64,000 nt of DNA from an uncultured Clostridium sp. (GTDB lineage Bacteria; Bacillota; Clostridia; Lachnospirales; Lachnospiraceae): contig UQBG01000003.1 of the NCBI GenBank assembly GCA_900539185.1, positions 1 to 64,000 of the forward strand, given 5' to 3'. Positions 46,854-52,731 of the stretch are shown here, one piece after another (positions within the stretch are counted from its first letter, which is position 1; each line of letters begins with the position of its first letter). The position numbers and the translations under genes are program-made. Below the pieces are notes generated by a model. That model had not been told where the DNA came from and searched no databases. It was given only the letters and a program-made list of their open reading frames with translations.

Positions 46854-47183
46854 TTAAGGACGATCAAAAATACTAAAAACAAGATTTATCATCAATGCAA
46901 TACAAACAGCACATGACAAAGCTACAAGAGTAATAAACAAAAAATGCGAAAACGATGCTTCCGCTTGTGCTTCATCCGGCATCAAGGTCACATATTCCTG
47001 TCGATTGTTTGAAATGATACTCTTATCAACAGAATCATACGATTTCCTTGCATTAGCGAAGATTGCCTTTGCTTCTTCCTTGCTTACTTCACGCACACTC
47101 CAGACATGATCATTTTCATCGTCTGGAAGTAGGAGAGTAACGGTATCCTCATCCTCATTCTCTGACAATACAAAACTATTCAT
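46854..47183 (-). CDS. Phage small membrane-anchored protein
   Basis: 109 aa, unrecognised. An acidic soluble N-terminal 75 residues (SENEDEDTVTLLLPDDEND) is followed by one membrane helix (about 80-104) and a short basic tail. ATG 47183 is chosen because GGAGG lies 9 nt upstream; an earlier ATG at 47204 precedes that site. It overlaps the end of the 89-aa gene by 8 bp. Could be a morphogenesis or host-takeover protein; not assignable. Confidence 0.65.
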   Translation of the reverse strand: MNSFVLSENEDEDTVTLLLPDDENDHVWSVREVSKEEAKAIFANARKSYDSVDKSIISNNRQEYVTLMPDEAQAEASFSHFLFITLVALSCAVCIALMINLVFSIFDRP

Positions 47184-47445
47184 TTTCCAGTTCCTCCACT
47201 TCATGCAAAAACCGCTTTAACTTATCAGCAACCGCAGAGTTCTTCTCACAAATAAGTGACATATCATCAATCTGTCTATCTAGTTTAGACAAATACTCAT
47301 AATCACGTTTATCAGTAAGAAGTCCATCCAACGCATGAAAGCACAACTGATTTCTACACAGTTCCGCACGATGCGTAGAATACTCTACACAGGATAGAAG
47401 AGTTCTGTACTCTTCCTCATTCAGTTCTAAGCTAGGATTTTTCAT
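47176..47445 (-). CDS. Phage small helical protein
   Basis: 89-aa soluble charged protein, mostly helical, not recognised. ATG 47445 has AAAGGGTG 8 nt upstream; the GTG at 47454 lies inside that site. First gene of the leftward trio and the first downstream of the repressible leftward promoter at 47545-47573. Its early-operon position suggests a regulatory or replication-helper role, but nothing in the sequence proves one. Confidence 0.6.
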   Translation of the reverse strand: MKNPSLELNEEEYRTLLSCVEYSTHRAELCRNQLCFHALDGLLTDKRDYEYLSKLDRQIDDMSLICEKNSAVADKLKRFLHEVEELENE

Positions 47446-47544
47446 TTTTCTCACCCTTTTCCTTTCTTTTATGTCTTATTTTTGTTAAAATATAAAGATA
47501 TGAAACAATGGGGAAACCCTGTTTTCTTTCTCTTTATATTAATA

Positions 47545-47573
47545 ATTATATCAGCGTACTCTTTAGAGTACAA
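47545..47573 (-). promoter_or_regulatory. Phage leftward promoter
   Basis: On the minus strand: -35 TTGTAC (47573-47568), 17-bp spacer, -10 TATAAT (47550-47545). Operator O1 overlaps the -35 and spacer. It faces the three left-end genes and, in circular phage DNA, the coat operon beyond attP. Confidence 0.75.
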
Positions 47574-47609
47574 GATGGAATAATGTACAAAATGTACTCT
47601 AAAGAGTAC
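47556..47609. promoter_or_regulatory. Operators O1 and O2 of the XRE-type regulator
   Basis: O1 GTACTCTTTAGAGTAC (47556-47571) and O2 GTACTCTAAAGAGTAC (47594-47609) have perfect 7-bp inverted arms around 2 bp. They lie between the leftward promoter and the HTH gene. Related sites O3 and O4 occur at the rep promoter. Confidence 0.8.
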
Positions 47610-47643
47610 GGTTTTATTGTGCATATTTTAGGAGGTATTAAAC

Positions 47644-47847
47644 ATGATAACTTACGAGAAACTATTCGATTTATTAAAAGAAAAAGGACACAACAAAAAC
47701 TGGCTACGAAATAACGGACTAACACCTAAGACAGTAGATTACCTAATTCACAATAAGGAAATCAAGACCGGAACGATCAATAAGCTATGCAACCTATTAG
47801 ATTGCCAACCGCAAGATATATTGACATTTACACCGGACAATGATTAA
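47644..47847 (+). CDS. Phage XRE/Cro-type HTH regulator
   Basis: 67-aa protein that is almost entirely one helix-turn-helix domain of the Cro/C1 (HTH_26-like) kind: YEKLFDLLKEKGHNKNWLRNNGLTPKTVDYLIHNKEIKTGT (about 4-45) and LCNLLDCQPQDILTF, the usual family ending. AGGAGG lies 8 nt upstream. Its own upstream region has two symmetric operators, and similar sequences cover the rep promoter, so it is the best candidate for the prophage repressor. Its stop overlaps the convergent rep stop by 4 bp. Confidence 0.85.
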   Translation: MITYEKLFDLLKEKGHNKNWLRNNGLTPKTVDYLIHNKEIKTGTINKLCNLLDCQPQDILTFTPDND

Positions 47848-49007
47848 AACGGCAGCTTCATCTGTTCACCGTCTGACACAGTAGACCAACCATGCTCATC
47901 ACATGTACCTAACGCCAGTCCTTTCAATGTCTCATAGTCCTTGTATTCACTTGCCTTTTGCTGATACTGGCAGTATTCATTTTTTTCATTCTTATAGTGA
48001 TATATAACCGTATCAATCCTACGCTTTAACTGACCGTATGTATCAAGGTTTGCGTACCGGGAAGAGTTTATCATATTCTCATAAATCGCCTCTGGAGGAA
48101 GTACGCTTGTGATATGTACCTCTTTCCAGAGCATAAGCACGTTACTATACCGGGCGTGTAACTGAGTTTTGTACACATCCAGTATAGAAAGGAATGTAGC
48201 ATACTTTAATTGACCTCTGTACTCATCTAGCCACAAGATCTCCTGTCCGCTATAGTTATCCATGAAACCATTTTCATAATCTTTCGTGAAGTAGACACGA
48301 TCAGCACCAAGTTCATTAATCTGGATACTGGATTGAAAAGTCTTACCGGTTCCGGTTTCGCCTACATGATAGTAAACCTTAACATCACGAACAAAAGGTG
48401 TCTCAAGGTCTCTTTTCCGGTAATAAGCGTCTTTTATCATCTTCTCATACCGTCTTAACGTGATAGATACGTCCATGATCTCATTCGGTGTCATTCCTTG
48501 TGCAATCATGTTTTCCACTCCAGCAAGATCAGAACGATTACCTTGATTGCCTTTAATATCACCAGATACAGACACTTCTAGCACCTGTTCACCTTTTTCG
48601 GCAAACTTGCCACGTTTATAGATATAGTCCTCAGCTTCGGACTTGCTACCTCTTGTCGGTTCTATATGAAACTTTACGCCATAGATCTTCTGAATTGCTG
48701 AATACCGAAAGCGGTCAGAATGAGAATCGGAAGATTCAAGTACCATATGCAAGTGATGTAAACCTAATCCAGATACACAGTAAGCTACAGCCCCAATTCG
48801 ACCGGGCTTACTATTGCACCACATAGCAAGGACAGTATCACAGATTTCCTTGTTTGAAAGTTCTGCAAGATATGTAGGAGTAACAGACAACACCTTTTGG
48901 CTGCCATCTGGATTTAATACTACATTTCCCTCTTTATCATGCTCATATGTTATATGTTCTCTGGGATTGTTCCAAACAACAAACGCACTAGCCATTGTAC
49001 TAGCCAT
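47844..49007 (-). CDS. rep: Phage replication initiator, HUH endonuclease-SF3 helicase (CRESS-like Rep)
   Basis: 387 aa. Endonuclease domain: motif I FVVWNNP (about 9-15), motif II HHLHMVL with the HUH pair H85/H87, motif III EDYIYKRG with catalytic Tyr 128 and Lys 131. Helicase domain: Walker A GETGTGKT (216-223), Walker B EILWLDEY (256-263), motif C HITS (298-301). This is the domain order of geminivirus/circovirus Reps and of bacterial pCRESS-type replicons. ATG 49007 follows GAGGTGAG. Upstream lie operators O3/O4 and the nonanucleotide origin. Expected to nick the origin and drive rolling-circle replication. Confidence 0.92.
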   Translation of the reverse strand: MASTMASAFVVWNNPREHITYEHDKEGNVVLNPDGSQKVLSVTPTYLAELSNKEICDTVLAMWCNSKPGRIGAVAYCVSGLGLHHLHMVLESSDSHSDRFRYSAIQKIYGVKFHIEPTRGSKSEAEDYIYKRGKFAEKGEQVLEVSVSGDIKGNQGNRSDLAGVENMIAQGMTPNEIMDVSITLRRYEKMIKDAYYRKRDLETPFVRDVKVYYHVGETGTGKTFQSSIQINELGADRVYFTKDYENGFMDNYSGQEILWLDEYRGQLKYATFLSILDVYKTQLHARYSNVLMLWKEVHITSVLPPEAIYENMINSSRYANLDTYGQLKRRIDTVIYHYKNEKNEYCQYQQKASEYKDYETLKGLALGTCDEHGWSTVSDGEQMKLPF

Positions 49008-49025
49008 TTTTCTCACCTCACACCT

Positions 49026-49069
49026 GTACTCTGTAGATAACATTACCACATGTACTCTGTAGAGGTCAA
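49026..49069 (-). promoter_or_regulatory. rep promoter with operators O3 and O4
   Basis: On the minus strand: -35 TTGACC (49069-49064), 18-bp spacer, -10 TAATGT (49045-49040). O3 GTACTCTGTAGAGGTC (49052-49067) covers the -35, and O4 GTACTCTGTAGATAAC (49026-49041) covers the edge of the -10. Both share the perfect left half GTACTCT with O1 and O2; the right halves match at 5 of 7 positions. Confidence 0.75.
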
Positions 49070-49113
49070 TAGTAAATATTGCACAAAAAAACACTTTATT
49101 CAGATAAAGTTTT

Positions 49114-49214
49114 GTTCCGCAAGTTAATTTTGTTCCGCCTATTGTTCCGCAAGTTGCGGAACAAAAAAAAGCTAGGAAAATCAAGGCGTGAAAGGCATTT
49201 GTTCCGCGTTCCGC
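49114..49214. repeat. GTTCCGC iterons
   Basis: GTTCCGC occurs at 49114, 49132, 49144, 49201 and 49208, with one inverted copy at 49156-49162. The pair at 49201-49214 is tandem and abuts the origin stem-loop; the pair around 49153 forms a perfect 11-bp inverted repeat. Their position fits Rep recognition sites. Confidence 0.8.
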
Positions 49215-49244
49215 AAGTGGGGGGTAATACTAACCCCCACTTGC
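49213..49244 (-). other. Candidate rolling-circle origin with CRESS nonanucleotide
   Basis: GCAAGTGGGGG and CCCCCACTTGC form an 11-bp GC-rich stem (49213-49223 with 49234-49244). Read on the minus strand, the loop contains TAGTATTAC (49232-49224), the nonanucleotide of circoviruses, which Reps nick between T7 and A8. The same strand carries rep and all coat genes, as expected for the virion strand. Tandem iterons directly adjoin the stem. Confidence 0.85.
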
Positions 49245-49864
49245 AAGCGTTACGGATTCGACACACAGAAGCGAATCCTATCACCCTTTGTATTCCCACT
49301 CAAAGGGGAATACAAATATCTTTCCTCTTTCTGGCATTGCAGACAGCTAGAAAAGCACACGCCTGTTAGACAGTCGGTACTTTTCTTTCGCTGTCTGCAA
49401 TGCGGGGGCATGCTCATGTTTTACGGCGTACACCGGCACAGCCGGCAAGCAAGCAGTGGCTACCGCACAGCAGAAGAGAAGCACCATACATCTACGATCT
49501 AATCAGATAACATCACAGGAAAGCAAGTGGCTACCGCACAGCAGAAGAAATGGAAGGCTTTTCAATCTGTCAAGACAATTAAAATTTTTGCAAGCAAAAT
49601 TTTTAATTGGCACAAGGCAACTTGACAGAATGAAATCTGTATGACCGCCTAGCCATGGCGATAGACGGAAGCAAGGAAAAAACTCCTTGCCCCATCTATC
49701 GACAAGTCTATTCTGCCATACAGAACGCAGATATTTACATATGGTCTACTTTTATATACCTCCGGTGGGACTCCAGTCCAAAAGCATGGAATCGCTCCGC
49801 ACTGGAGGACAGAACCTCAGACCGGCTATAATCGCCTTGCCGCTTGCAAGTGGGGATTGTGCAT
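49245..49864. other. Non-coding phage region rich in hairpins
   Basis: No credible gene. It has inverted repeats: 49254-49260 with 49272-49278; TTTGTATTCCC 49287-49297 with 49306-49316; a 14-bp arm 49334-49347 with 49390-49403 extended by AGAAAAG 49349-49355 with 49380-49386; 49566-49574 with 49621-49629 enclosing 49576-49591 with 49594-49609; and 49636-49643 with 49717-49724 enclosing 49659-49665 with 49695-49701 and 49671-49677 with 49684-49690. Such folds suit a packaging signal and a complementary-strand origin. Confidence 0.75.
49455..49548 (+). repeat. 23-bp direct repeat in the phage non-coding region
   Basis: Identical 23-bp copies at 49455-49477 and 49526-49548 (beginning AGTGGCTACCGC), 71 bp apart start to start, each preceded by AAGC or AAGCA. 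Function unknown; it could be a protein-binding or packaging element. Confidence 0.8.
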
Positions 49865-49872
49865 ATTGTACA

Positions 49873-49932
49873 TATTTCCGTAAGTATATTTGTATACTAT
49901 TTCCGTAAATATATATTGCTATATTTCCGTAA
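49873..49932 (+). repeat. Three TATTTCCGTAA iterons in the early promoter
   Basis: Copies at 49873-49883, 49898-49908 and 49922-49932, spaced 25 and 24 bp. The third copy extends to ATATTT-CCGT-AAATAT, an inverted repeat, and sits inside the spacer of a promoter. A regulator binding one face of the DNA is likely. Confidence 0.75.
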
Positions 49933-49944
49933 ATATAGTAAAAT
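49916..49944 (+). promoter_or_regulatory. Phage rightward promoter
   Basis: TTGCTA (49916-49921), 17-bp spacer and TAAAAT (49939-49944). It would transcribe the 62-aa gene, the SprT-like gene and the RHH gene. The third AT-rich iteron fills the spacer. Confidence 0.5.
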
Positions 49945-49964
49945 AGAAGTATGAAAGGAGGACA

Positions 49965-49994
49965 TAGAAAAAGCGGAAGTTAAGGGCTTCCGCT
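49965..49994 (-). terminator. Leftward terminator right of the origin region
   Basis: AGCGGAAG (49972-49979) and CTTCCGCT (49987-49994) form a hairpin; on the minus strand it is followed by a T-tract (49971-49966). It would stop leftward transcription from entering the origin region. A 10-codon ATG frame at 49951 with an orphan AAAGGAGG runs into it, but I do not call that a gene. Confidence 0.55.
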
Positions 49995-50031
49995 AAACAA
50001 ATCCCATACCCAATGAAAGGAGATCTGCTTA

Positions 50032-50220
50032 ATGCAAGTATACACCAGAAAAGGAATGAAAGCAATCAAGAGTTTCATGTATTACAACTACGGAACTCCA
50101 GACTACAAAGAGTTCTATAACTCTATTATATGTTTTCACCGGCTAGGACTTATAACCGAAGAAGCATACAGAGTGATTATAGAACTTGATATGCACCTAG
50201 CATATACTAGGGGCTATTGA
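50032..50220 (+). CDS. Phage small hypothetical protein
   Basis: 62 aa, not recognised; helical with many aromatic residues (MYYNYGTPDYKEFYNS) and a second half LGLITEEAYRVIIELDMHLAY. AAAGGAGATC lies upstream. First gene of the rightward early block; ends 65 bp before the SprT-like gene. Confidence 0.65.
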   Translation: MQVYTRKGMKAIKSFMYYNYGTPDYKEFYNSIICFHRLGLITEEAYRVIIELDMHLAYTRGY

Positions 50221-50252
50221 TACAACCGAGCCGGAGCGGTTCTCCGGCATAC

Positions 50253-50270
50253 TTGAATATTAATTTTCAA
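50253..50270. repeat. Palindrome site B
   Basis: TTGAATATTAATTTTCAA, one mismatch from the perfect palindrome. It is immediately followed by the AAGGAG of the SprT-like gene. Confidence 0.8.
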
Positions 50271-50285
50271 AAGGAGAGATTGACC

Positions 50286-50954
50286 ATGAAAGAGAACACA
50301 AGCTATACACGAGTAACCGCATATCTGAATAAAGTATTCAAGTACGTGAATGAATACTTTTTCAATAACGAACTAGAGACACCAGTTATTACCATCCAGA
50401 GTACACCGAGAGCATACGGACACTTCACACCATGGAAAAGCTGGACGGTAGATAAGACAGGAGAGAAGATCGGACAAGTAGAAATCAATCTGGGAGCCGA
50501 AACGCTCAATAGACCGATTGAAAACACAGTAGCGACACTCATCCATGAGTGCGTACATTACTACTGTTACTTACATGACATCAAGGACACATCCAGAAAT
50601 GGCAGCTATCATAATAAACGCTTCAAGGCAGAAGCGGAAAAGCGGGGCTTAATCATTTCATATGATGAAAGAATCGGATGGAGCGTAACAGAACCGGCAG
50701 AAGAGATTCTGAATTTCTGTATAGCCTATGGATTACAGGATATCTTCATTCACCGGAATGGGGCTTACTGGATGCCAGCCGGAGGAACAAAAGGAACACA
50801 GGGAAAGACCGGAACAGGAGAGGACGGAGAAGAACCAAAGAAAAAAAGCAACAGTATCAAGTGGGTATGTCCGGAATGTGGCATGATCGCAAGAACTACT
50901 AAGATCTGCCGAATGATGTGTATGGACTGCATGAAAGAACTGGAAAGAGCCTAG
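50286..50954 (+). CDS. Phage SprT-like zinc metalloprotease-fold protein
   Basis: 222 aa. The zinc motif HECVH (residues 87-91, in TLIHECVHYYCY) with a downstream His in GSYHNKRF fits the SprT/SprT-like fold (about 10-155). The C-terminal end is a zinc ribbon: WVCPECGMIARTTKICR with CMDCMKEL. ATG 50286 has AAAGGAGAG 9 nt upstream. SprT-like proteins in eukaryotes (Spartan) cleave DNA-protein crosslinks; the role of phage versions is unknown. A link to covalent Rep-DNA intermediates is speculation. Its TAG lies in the terminator stem. Confidence 0.85.
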   Translation: MKENTSYTRVTAYLNKVFKYVNEYFFNNELETPVITIQSTPRAYGHFTPWKSWTVDKTGEKIGQVEINLGAETLNRPIENTVATLIHECVHYYCYLHDIKDTSRNGSYHNKRFKAEAEKRGLIISYDERIGWSVTEPAEEILNFCIAYGLQDIFIHRNGAYWMPAGGTKGTQGKTGTGEDGEEPKKKSNSIKWVCPECGMIARTTKICRMMCMDCMKELERA

Positions 50955-50972
50955 AAATAGGCTTTTTCTTTT
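50948..50972 (+). terminator. Terminator after the SprT-like gene
   Basis: AGCCTA-GAAA-TAGGCT (50948-50963) followed by a T-rich tract to 50972. It directly precedes palindrome site C. Confidence 0.8.
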
Positions 50973-50988
50973 GAATATTAATATTCAA
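50971..50988. repeat. Palindrome site C
   Basis: Perfect TTGAATATTAATATTCAA, 37 bp before the RHH gene start and not directly next to its ribosome site, so it could be a transcriptional operator here. Confidence 0.85.
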
Positions 50989-51024
50989 TATGATACAATA
51001 AACGGATAGAAAGGAAGTGGAGAA

Positions 51025-51213
51025 ATGGCATATTCACAAGCACAGAACAAAGCAACTCAAAAATACATTAAGTCTAATTATGATAGATTCGAGTTAGTAG
51101 CACCAAAAGGAAAAAAAGCAGAATACAAAGCAGAAGCAGAGAAACGCGGCTTGTCCTTAAATCAATACGTGATCGGACTAATCGAAGCAGACATTCGCAA
51201 CAACGAGCAGTGA
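51025..51213 (+). CDS. Phage ribbon-helix-helix (Arc-like) protein
   Basis: 62-aa protein. The central part KSNYDRFELVAPKGKKAEYKAEAEKRGLSLNQYVIGLIEADI has the strand-helix-helix layout of Arc/MetJ-type DNA-binding proteins. GGAAGTGGAG precedes the ATG. Palindrome site C lies just upstream, so it may be the protein that binds the 18-bp palindromes, though this is inference. Convergent with the zot-like gene. Confidence 0.75.
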   Translation: MAYSQAQNKATQKYIKSNYDRFELVAPKGKKAEYKAEAEKRGLSLNQYVIGLIEADIRNNEQ

Positions 51214-51229
51214 CCGCACACGAACGAAA

Positions 51230-51259
51230 GACTGCCTACCGCTTGAGCGGTAGGCAGTC
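51230..51259. terminator. Hairpin between the convergent phage operons
   Basis: GACTGCCTACCGC (51230-51242) and GCGGTAGGCAGTC (51247-51259) form a perfect 13-bp stem with a TTGA loop. T-tracts are weak (TTTCGTT on the minus side), so it may act as a terminator or as an RNA end-stabiliser for the coat-operon mRNA. Confidence 0.75.
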
Positions 51260-51261
51260 CA

Positions 51262-52242
51262 CTAGCCTTGTATCATCTTTTTGCCTTTTCTGGTCAAGTG
51301 ACGTGTATCGTATACGGTGAGATTCTTTTGCCTACCGTTCAGTACTTCTTCACTAGATTTACTCTTTGTCTTTCCGATCAGATTAACAAGGGCTTTCGTA
51401 TCGTATAGCTTATACTGCCAATCTGAGATATGCAGGAAGTCCCATGTCAGCTTGCGTACCATGCGTGGGTTGTCACATGTTTCGAGATCGTACGCAGAGT
51501 AGACGTAGTGTACAACCGTATTCAGTAGCGGAATATGCTGACACTCAATAACTCTATCCATGATATTACGCACTAAGGCATCCAGATAGCGGAAACGCTG
51601 ACCTACAAGGATGATATACATATTGTTATGCCGACAGGTCACTAATGACTTTATCTGCTCCTCATTCTGGAAATTGTTCTTAAAGTTCCGGGCGTTCATA
51701 ACAGCGTTACATTCATCAATAAGCACGATATTGTAAGTGCTAGAGTTGTCCTGTTCACCAAGATCTACAAGTTGCTGCATGTTCTTAAATGGTGTTACCG
51801 GAATCCCTTTAATATCAAGATTGGCGATCACGTTTACTTTCCATGTGATCCAATGCGGCTTGTCACACTTATAGTCATATGTCTTTACGCCATTATAACG
51901 ATTGTACAGACGATGAACCTTGACAACCGCTGACAAAGTCTTACAACAGCCGAATACCTTTGAAGAGTGAGCCACATAGCCATCAATCACGCCGAGATCA
52001 CGGGGATAATTGTACTCCTTATAGCGTACATAGTTGATCGAGTTCACAACGAAAGAACGGAGCAACTTGTCAAAGTTAAGGACAAAGTAGCGGTAAGGTG
52101 TCCAGAAGAGAAGTAGCAGAACACCGAGAGCAAGCCACTTTTTACCGAATCCAATCAAGACAAAAAGAACACCACCATACACAACAAAGACCGCAAGCAA
52201 TCGTATTAACTTGTAAAGAAGTTGTTTCTTTTTTTCCTCCAA
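51262..52242 (-). CDS. Zot/pI-like filamentous phage assembly ATPase
   Basis: 326 aa. Two N-terminal hydrophobic helices (about 10-47) precede a P-loop-type domain with Walker B VLIDECNAVMNARNF (about 170-185) and VTCRHNNMYIILVGQRFRYLDALVRN, the pattern of Zot/gene I proteins that drive virion extrusion. The Walker A place reads SKVFGCCKTLSA, keeping K-T but lacking the usual glycines. Start is TTG 52242 with AGGACGGTG upstream, overlapping the end of the 50-aa gene region. Last gene of the coat operon, as expected for gene I. Confidence 0.85.
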   Translation of the reverse strand: MEEKKKQLLYKLIRLLAVFVVYGGVLFVLIGFGKKWLALGVLLLLFWTPYRYFVLNFDKLLRSFVVNSINYVRYKEYNYPRDLGVIDGYVAHSSKVFGCCKTLSAVVKVHRLYNRYNGVKTYDYKCDKPHWITWKVNVIANLDIKGIPVTPFKNMQQLVDLGEQDNSSTYNIVLIDECNAVMNARNFKNNFQNEEQIKSLVTCRHNNMYIILVGQRFRYLDALVRNIMDRVIECQHIPLLNTVVHYVYSAYDLETCDNPRMVRKLTWDFLHISDWQYKLYDTKALVNLIGKTKSKSSEEVLNGRQKNLTVYDTRHLTRKGKKMIQG

Positions 52243-52246
52243 AAAA

Positions 52247-52399
52247 TCACCGTCCTATTGATTTTACCATCGGCACGATTACTGAGATCAGACTGGTAAG
52301 CACATTTACTACCAGACAGACACCAAGGCACCGACCAACAAAGATATACTCCGGCGTAAGAACCAGATCACCAACGAAGAGCTGTAACAGGCTATCCAT
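52247..52399 (-). CDS. Phage 50-aa membrane protein
   Basis: 50 aa starting MDSLLQLFVGDLVL, with one hydrophobic helix (about 25-45, GVCLVVNVLTSLISVIV). GGAGGAATAAGCT sits before the ATG, and palindrome site D precedes that. Size and place between pIII-like and Zot-like genes suit a minor coat protein such as pVI/pVII/pIX, but there is no direct similarity I can claim. Stops 5 bp before the zot-like start. Confidence 0.65.
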   Translation of the reverse strand: MDSLLQLFVGDLVLTPEYIFVGRCLGVCLVVNVLTSLISVIVPMVKSIGR

Positions 52400-52415
52400 A
52401 GCTTATTCCTCCTTT

Positions 52416-52433
52416 TTGAATATTAATAATCAA
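52416..52433. repeat. Palindrome site D
   Basis: TTGAATATTAATAATCAA, one mismatch from the perfect palindrome. On the minus strand it is directly followed by AAAGGAGG of the 50-aa gene, and it overlaps the stop of the 42-aa gene. Confidence 0.8.
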
Positions 52434-52558
52434 TTTTGTTTCTGTCTCAAACTGCTGGCAATCTTTGCACAATCACGCTTGATAGAATCATAACAGCGGA
52501 AGATTAACCAAGCCAGGAACCAAAGCTTCAAGAGATCATATATCTGCTGAATATCCAT
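52430..52558 (-). CDS. Phage 42-aa membrane-associated peptide
   Basis: 42 aa, MDIQQIYDLLKLWFLAWLIF then a basic tail (KRDCAKIASSLRQKQN). One short hydrophobic helix at about 10-20. A perfect AAGGAGG lies 6 nt upstream of the ATG at 52558. Candidate minor virion protein by size, charge and position. Confidence 0.6.
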   Translation of the reverse strand: MDIQQIYDLLKLWFLAWLIFRCYDSIKRDCAKIASSLRQKQN

Positions 52559-52568
52559 AAATACCTCC

Positions 52569-52730
52569 TTAATCACCAAAAAACAACCAACGGATAAAAT
52601 AGCCAAAAACGAACACGACTACAGCAAATATGATCGCACCACCTAATGAAAAATGATATCCGCTAATCGTTATAGCTACCGTATCCAGTAGCGACCACAA
52701 AAACGTAAATAAACGATTAAATATATCCAT
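52569..52730 (-). CDS. Phage 53-aa membrane protein
   Basis: 53 aa starting MDIFNRLFTFLWSLLD with a strong C-terminal helix (about 31-51, GAIIFAVVVFVFGYFIRWLFF). GAGGGG within the last codons of the pIII-like gene is its ribosome site, so the two are coupled. Candidate pVI-like or end-cap protein. Confidence 0.65.
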   Translation of the reverse strand: MDIFNRLFTFLWSLLDTVAITISGYHFSLGGAIIFAVVVFVFGYFIRWLFFGD

Positions 52731-52731
52731 A

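Noticed and set aside
46506..47445. The three left-end phage genes as a toxin-antitoxin or defence cassette
   Set aside because: Their sequences show only charged helices and one membrane anchor, with no nuclease, kinase or other effector motif that would support such a call.
49079..49908. Several 60-104 codon frames in the phage intergenic block
   Set aside because: They overlap hairpins, iterons and direct repeats, lack ribosome sites and have no protein-like composition; the region is better explained as origin and packaging DNA.
49873..49932. Short repeats resembling a CRISPR array
   Set aside because: Only three 11-bp repeats with AT-rich 13-14 bp gaps and no cas genes; they sit in a promoter and look like operators.
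49951..49983. 10-codon leader peptide before the phage early genes
   Set aside because: It has no ribosome site of its own and the internal AAAGGAGG has no start codon after it; the minus-strand terminator reading explains the hairpin better.
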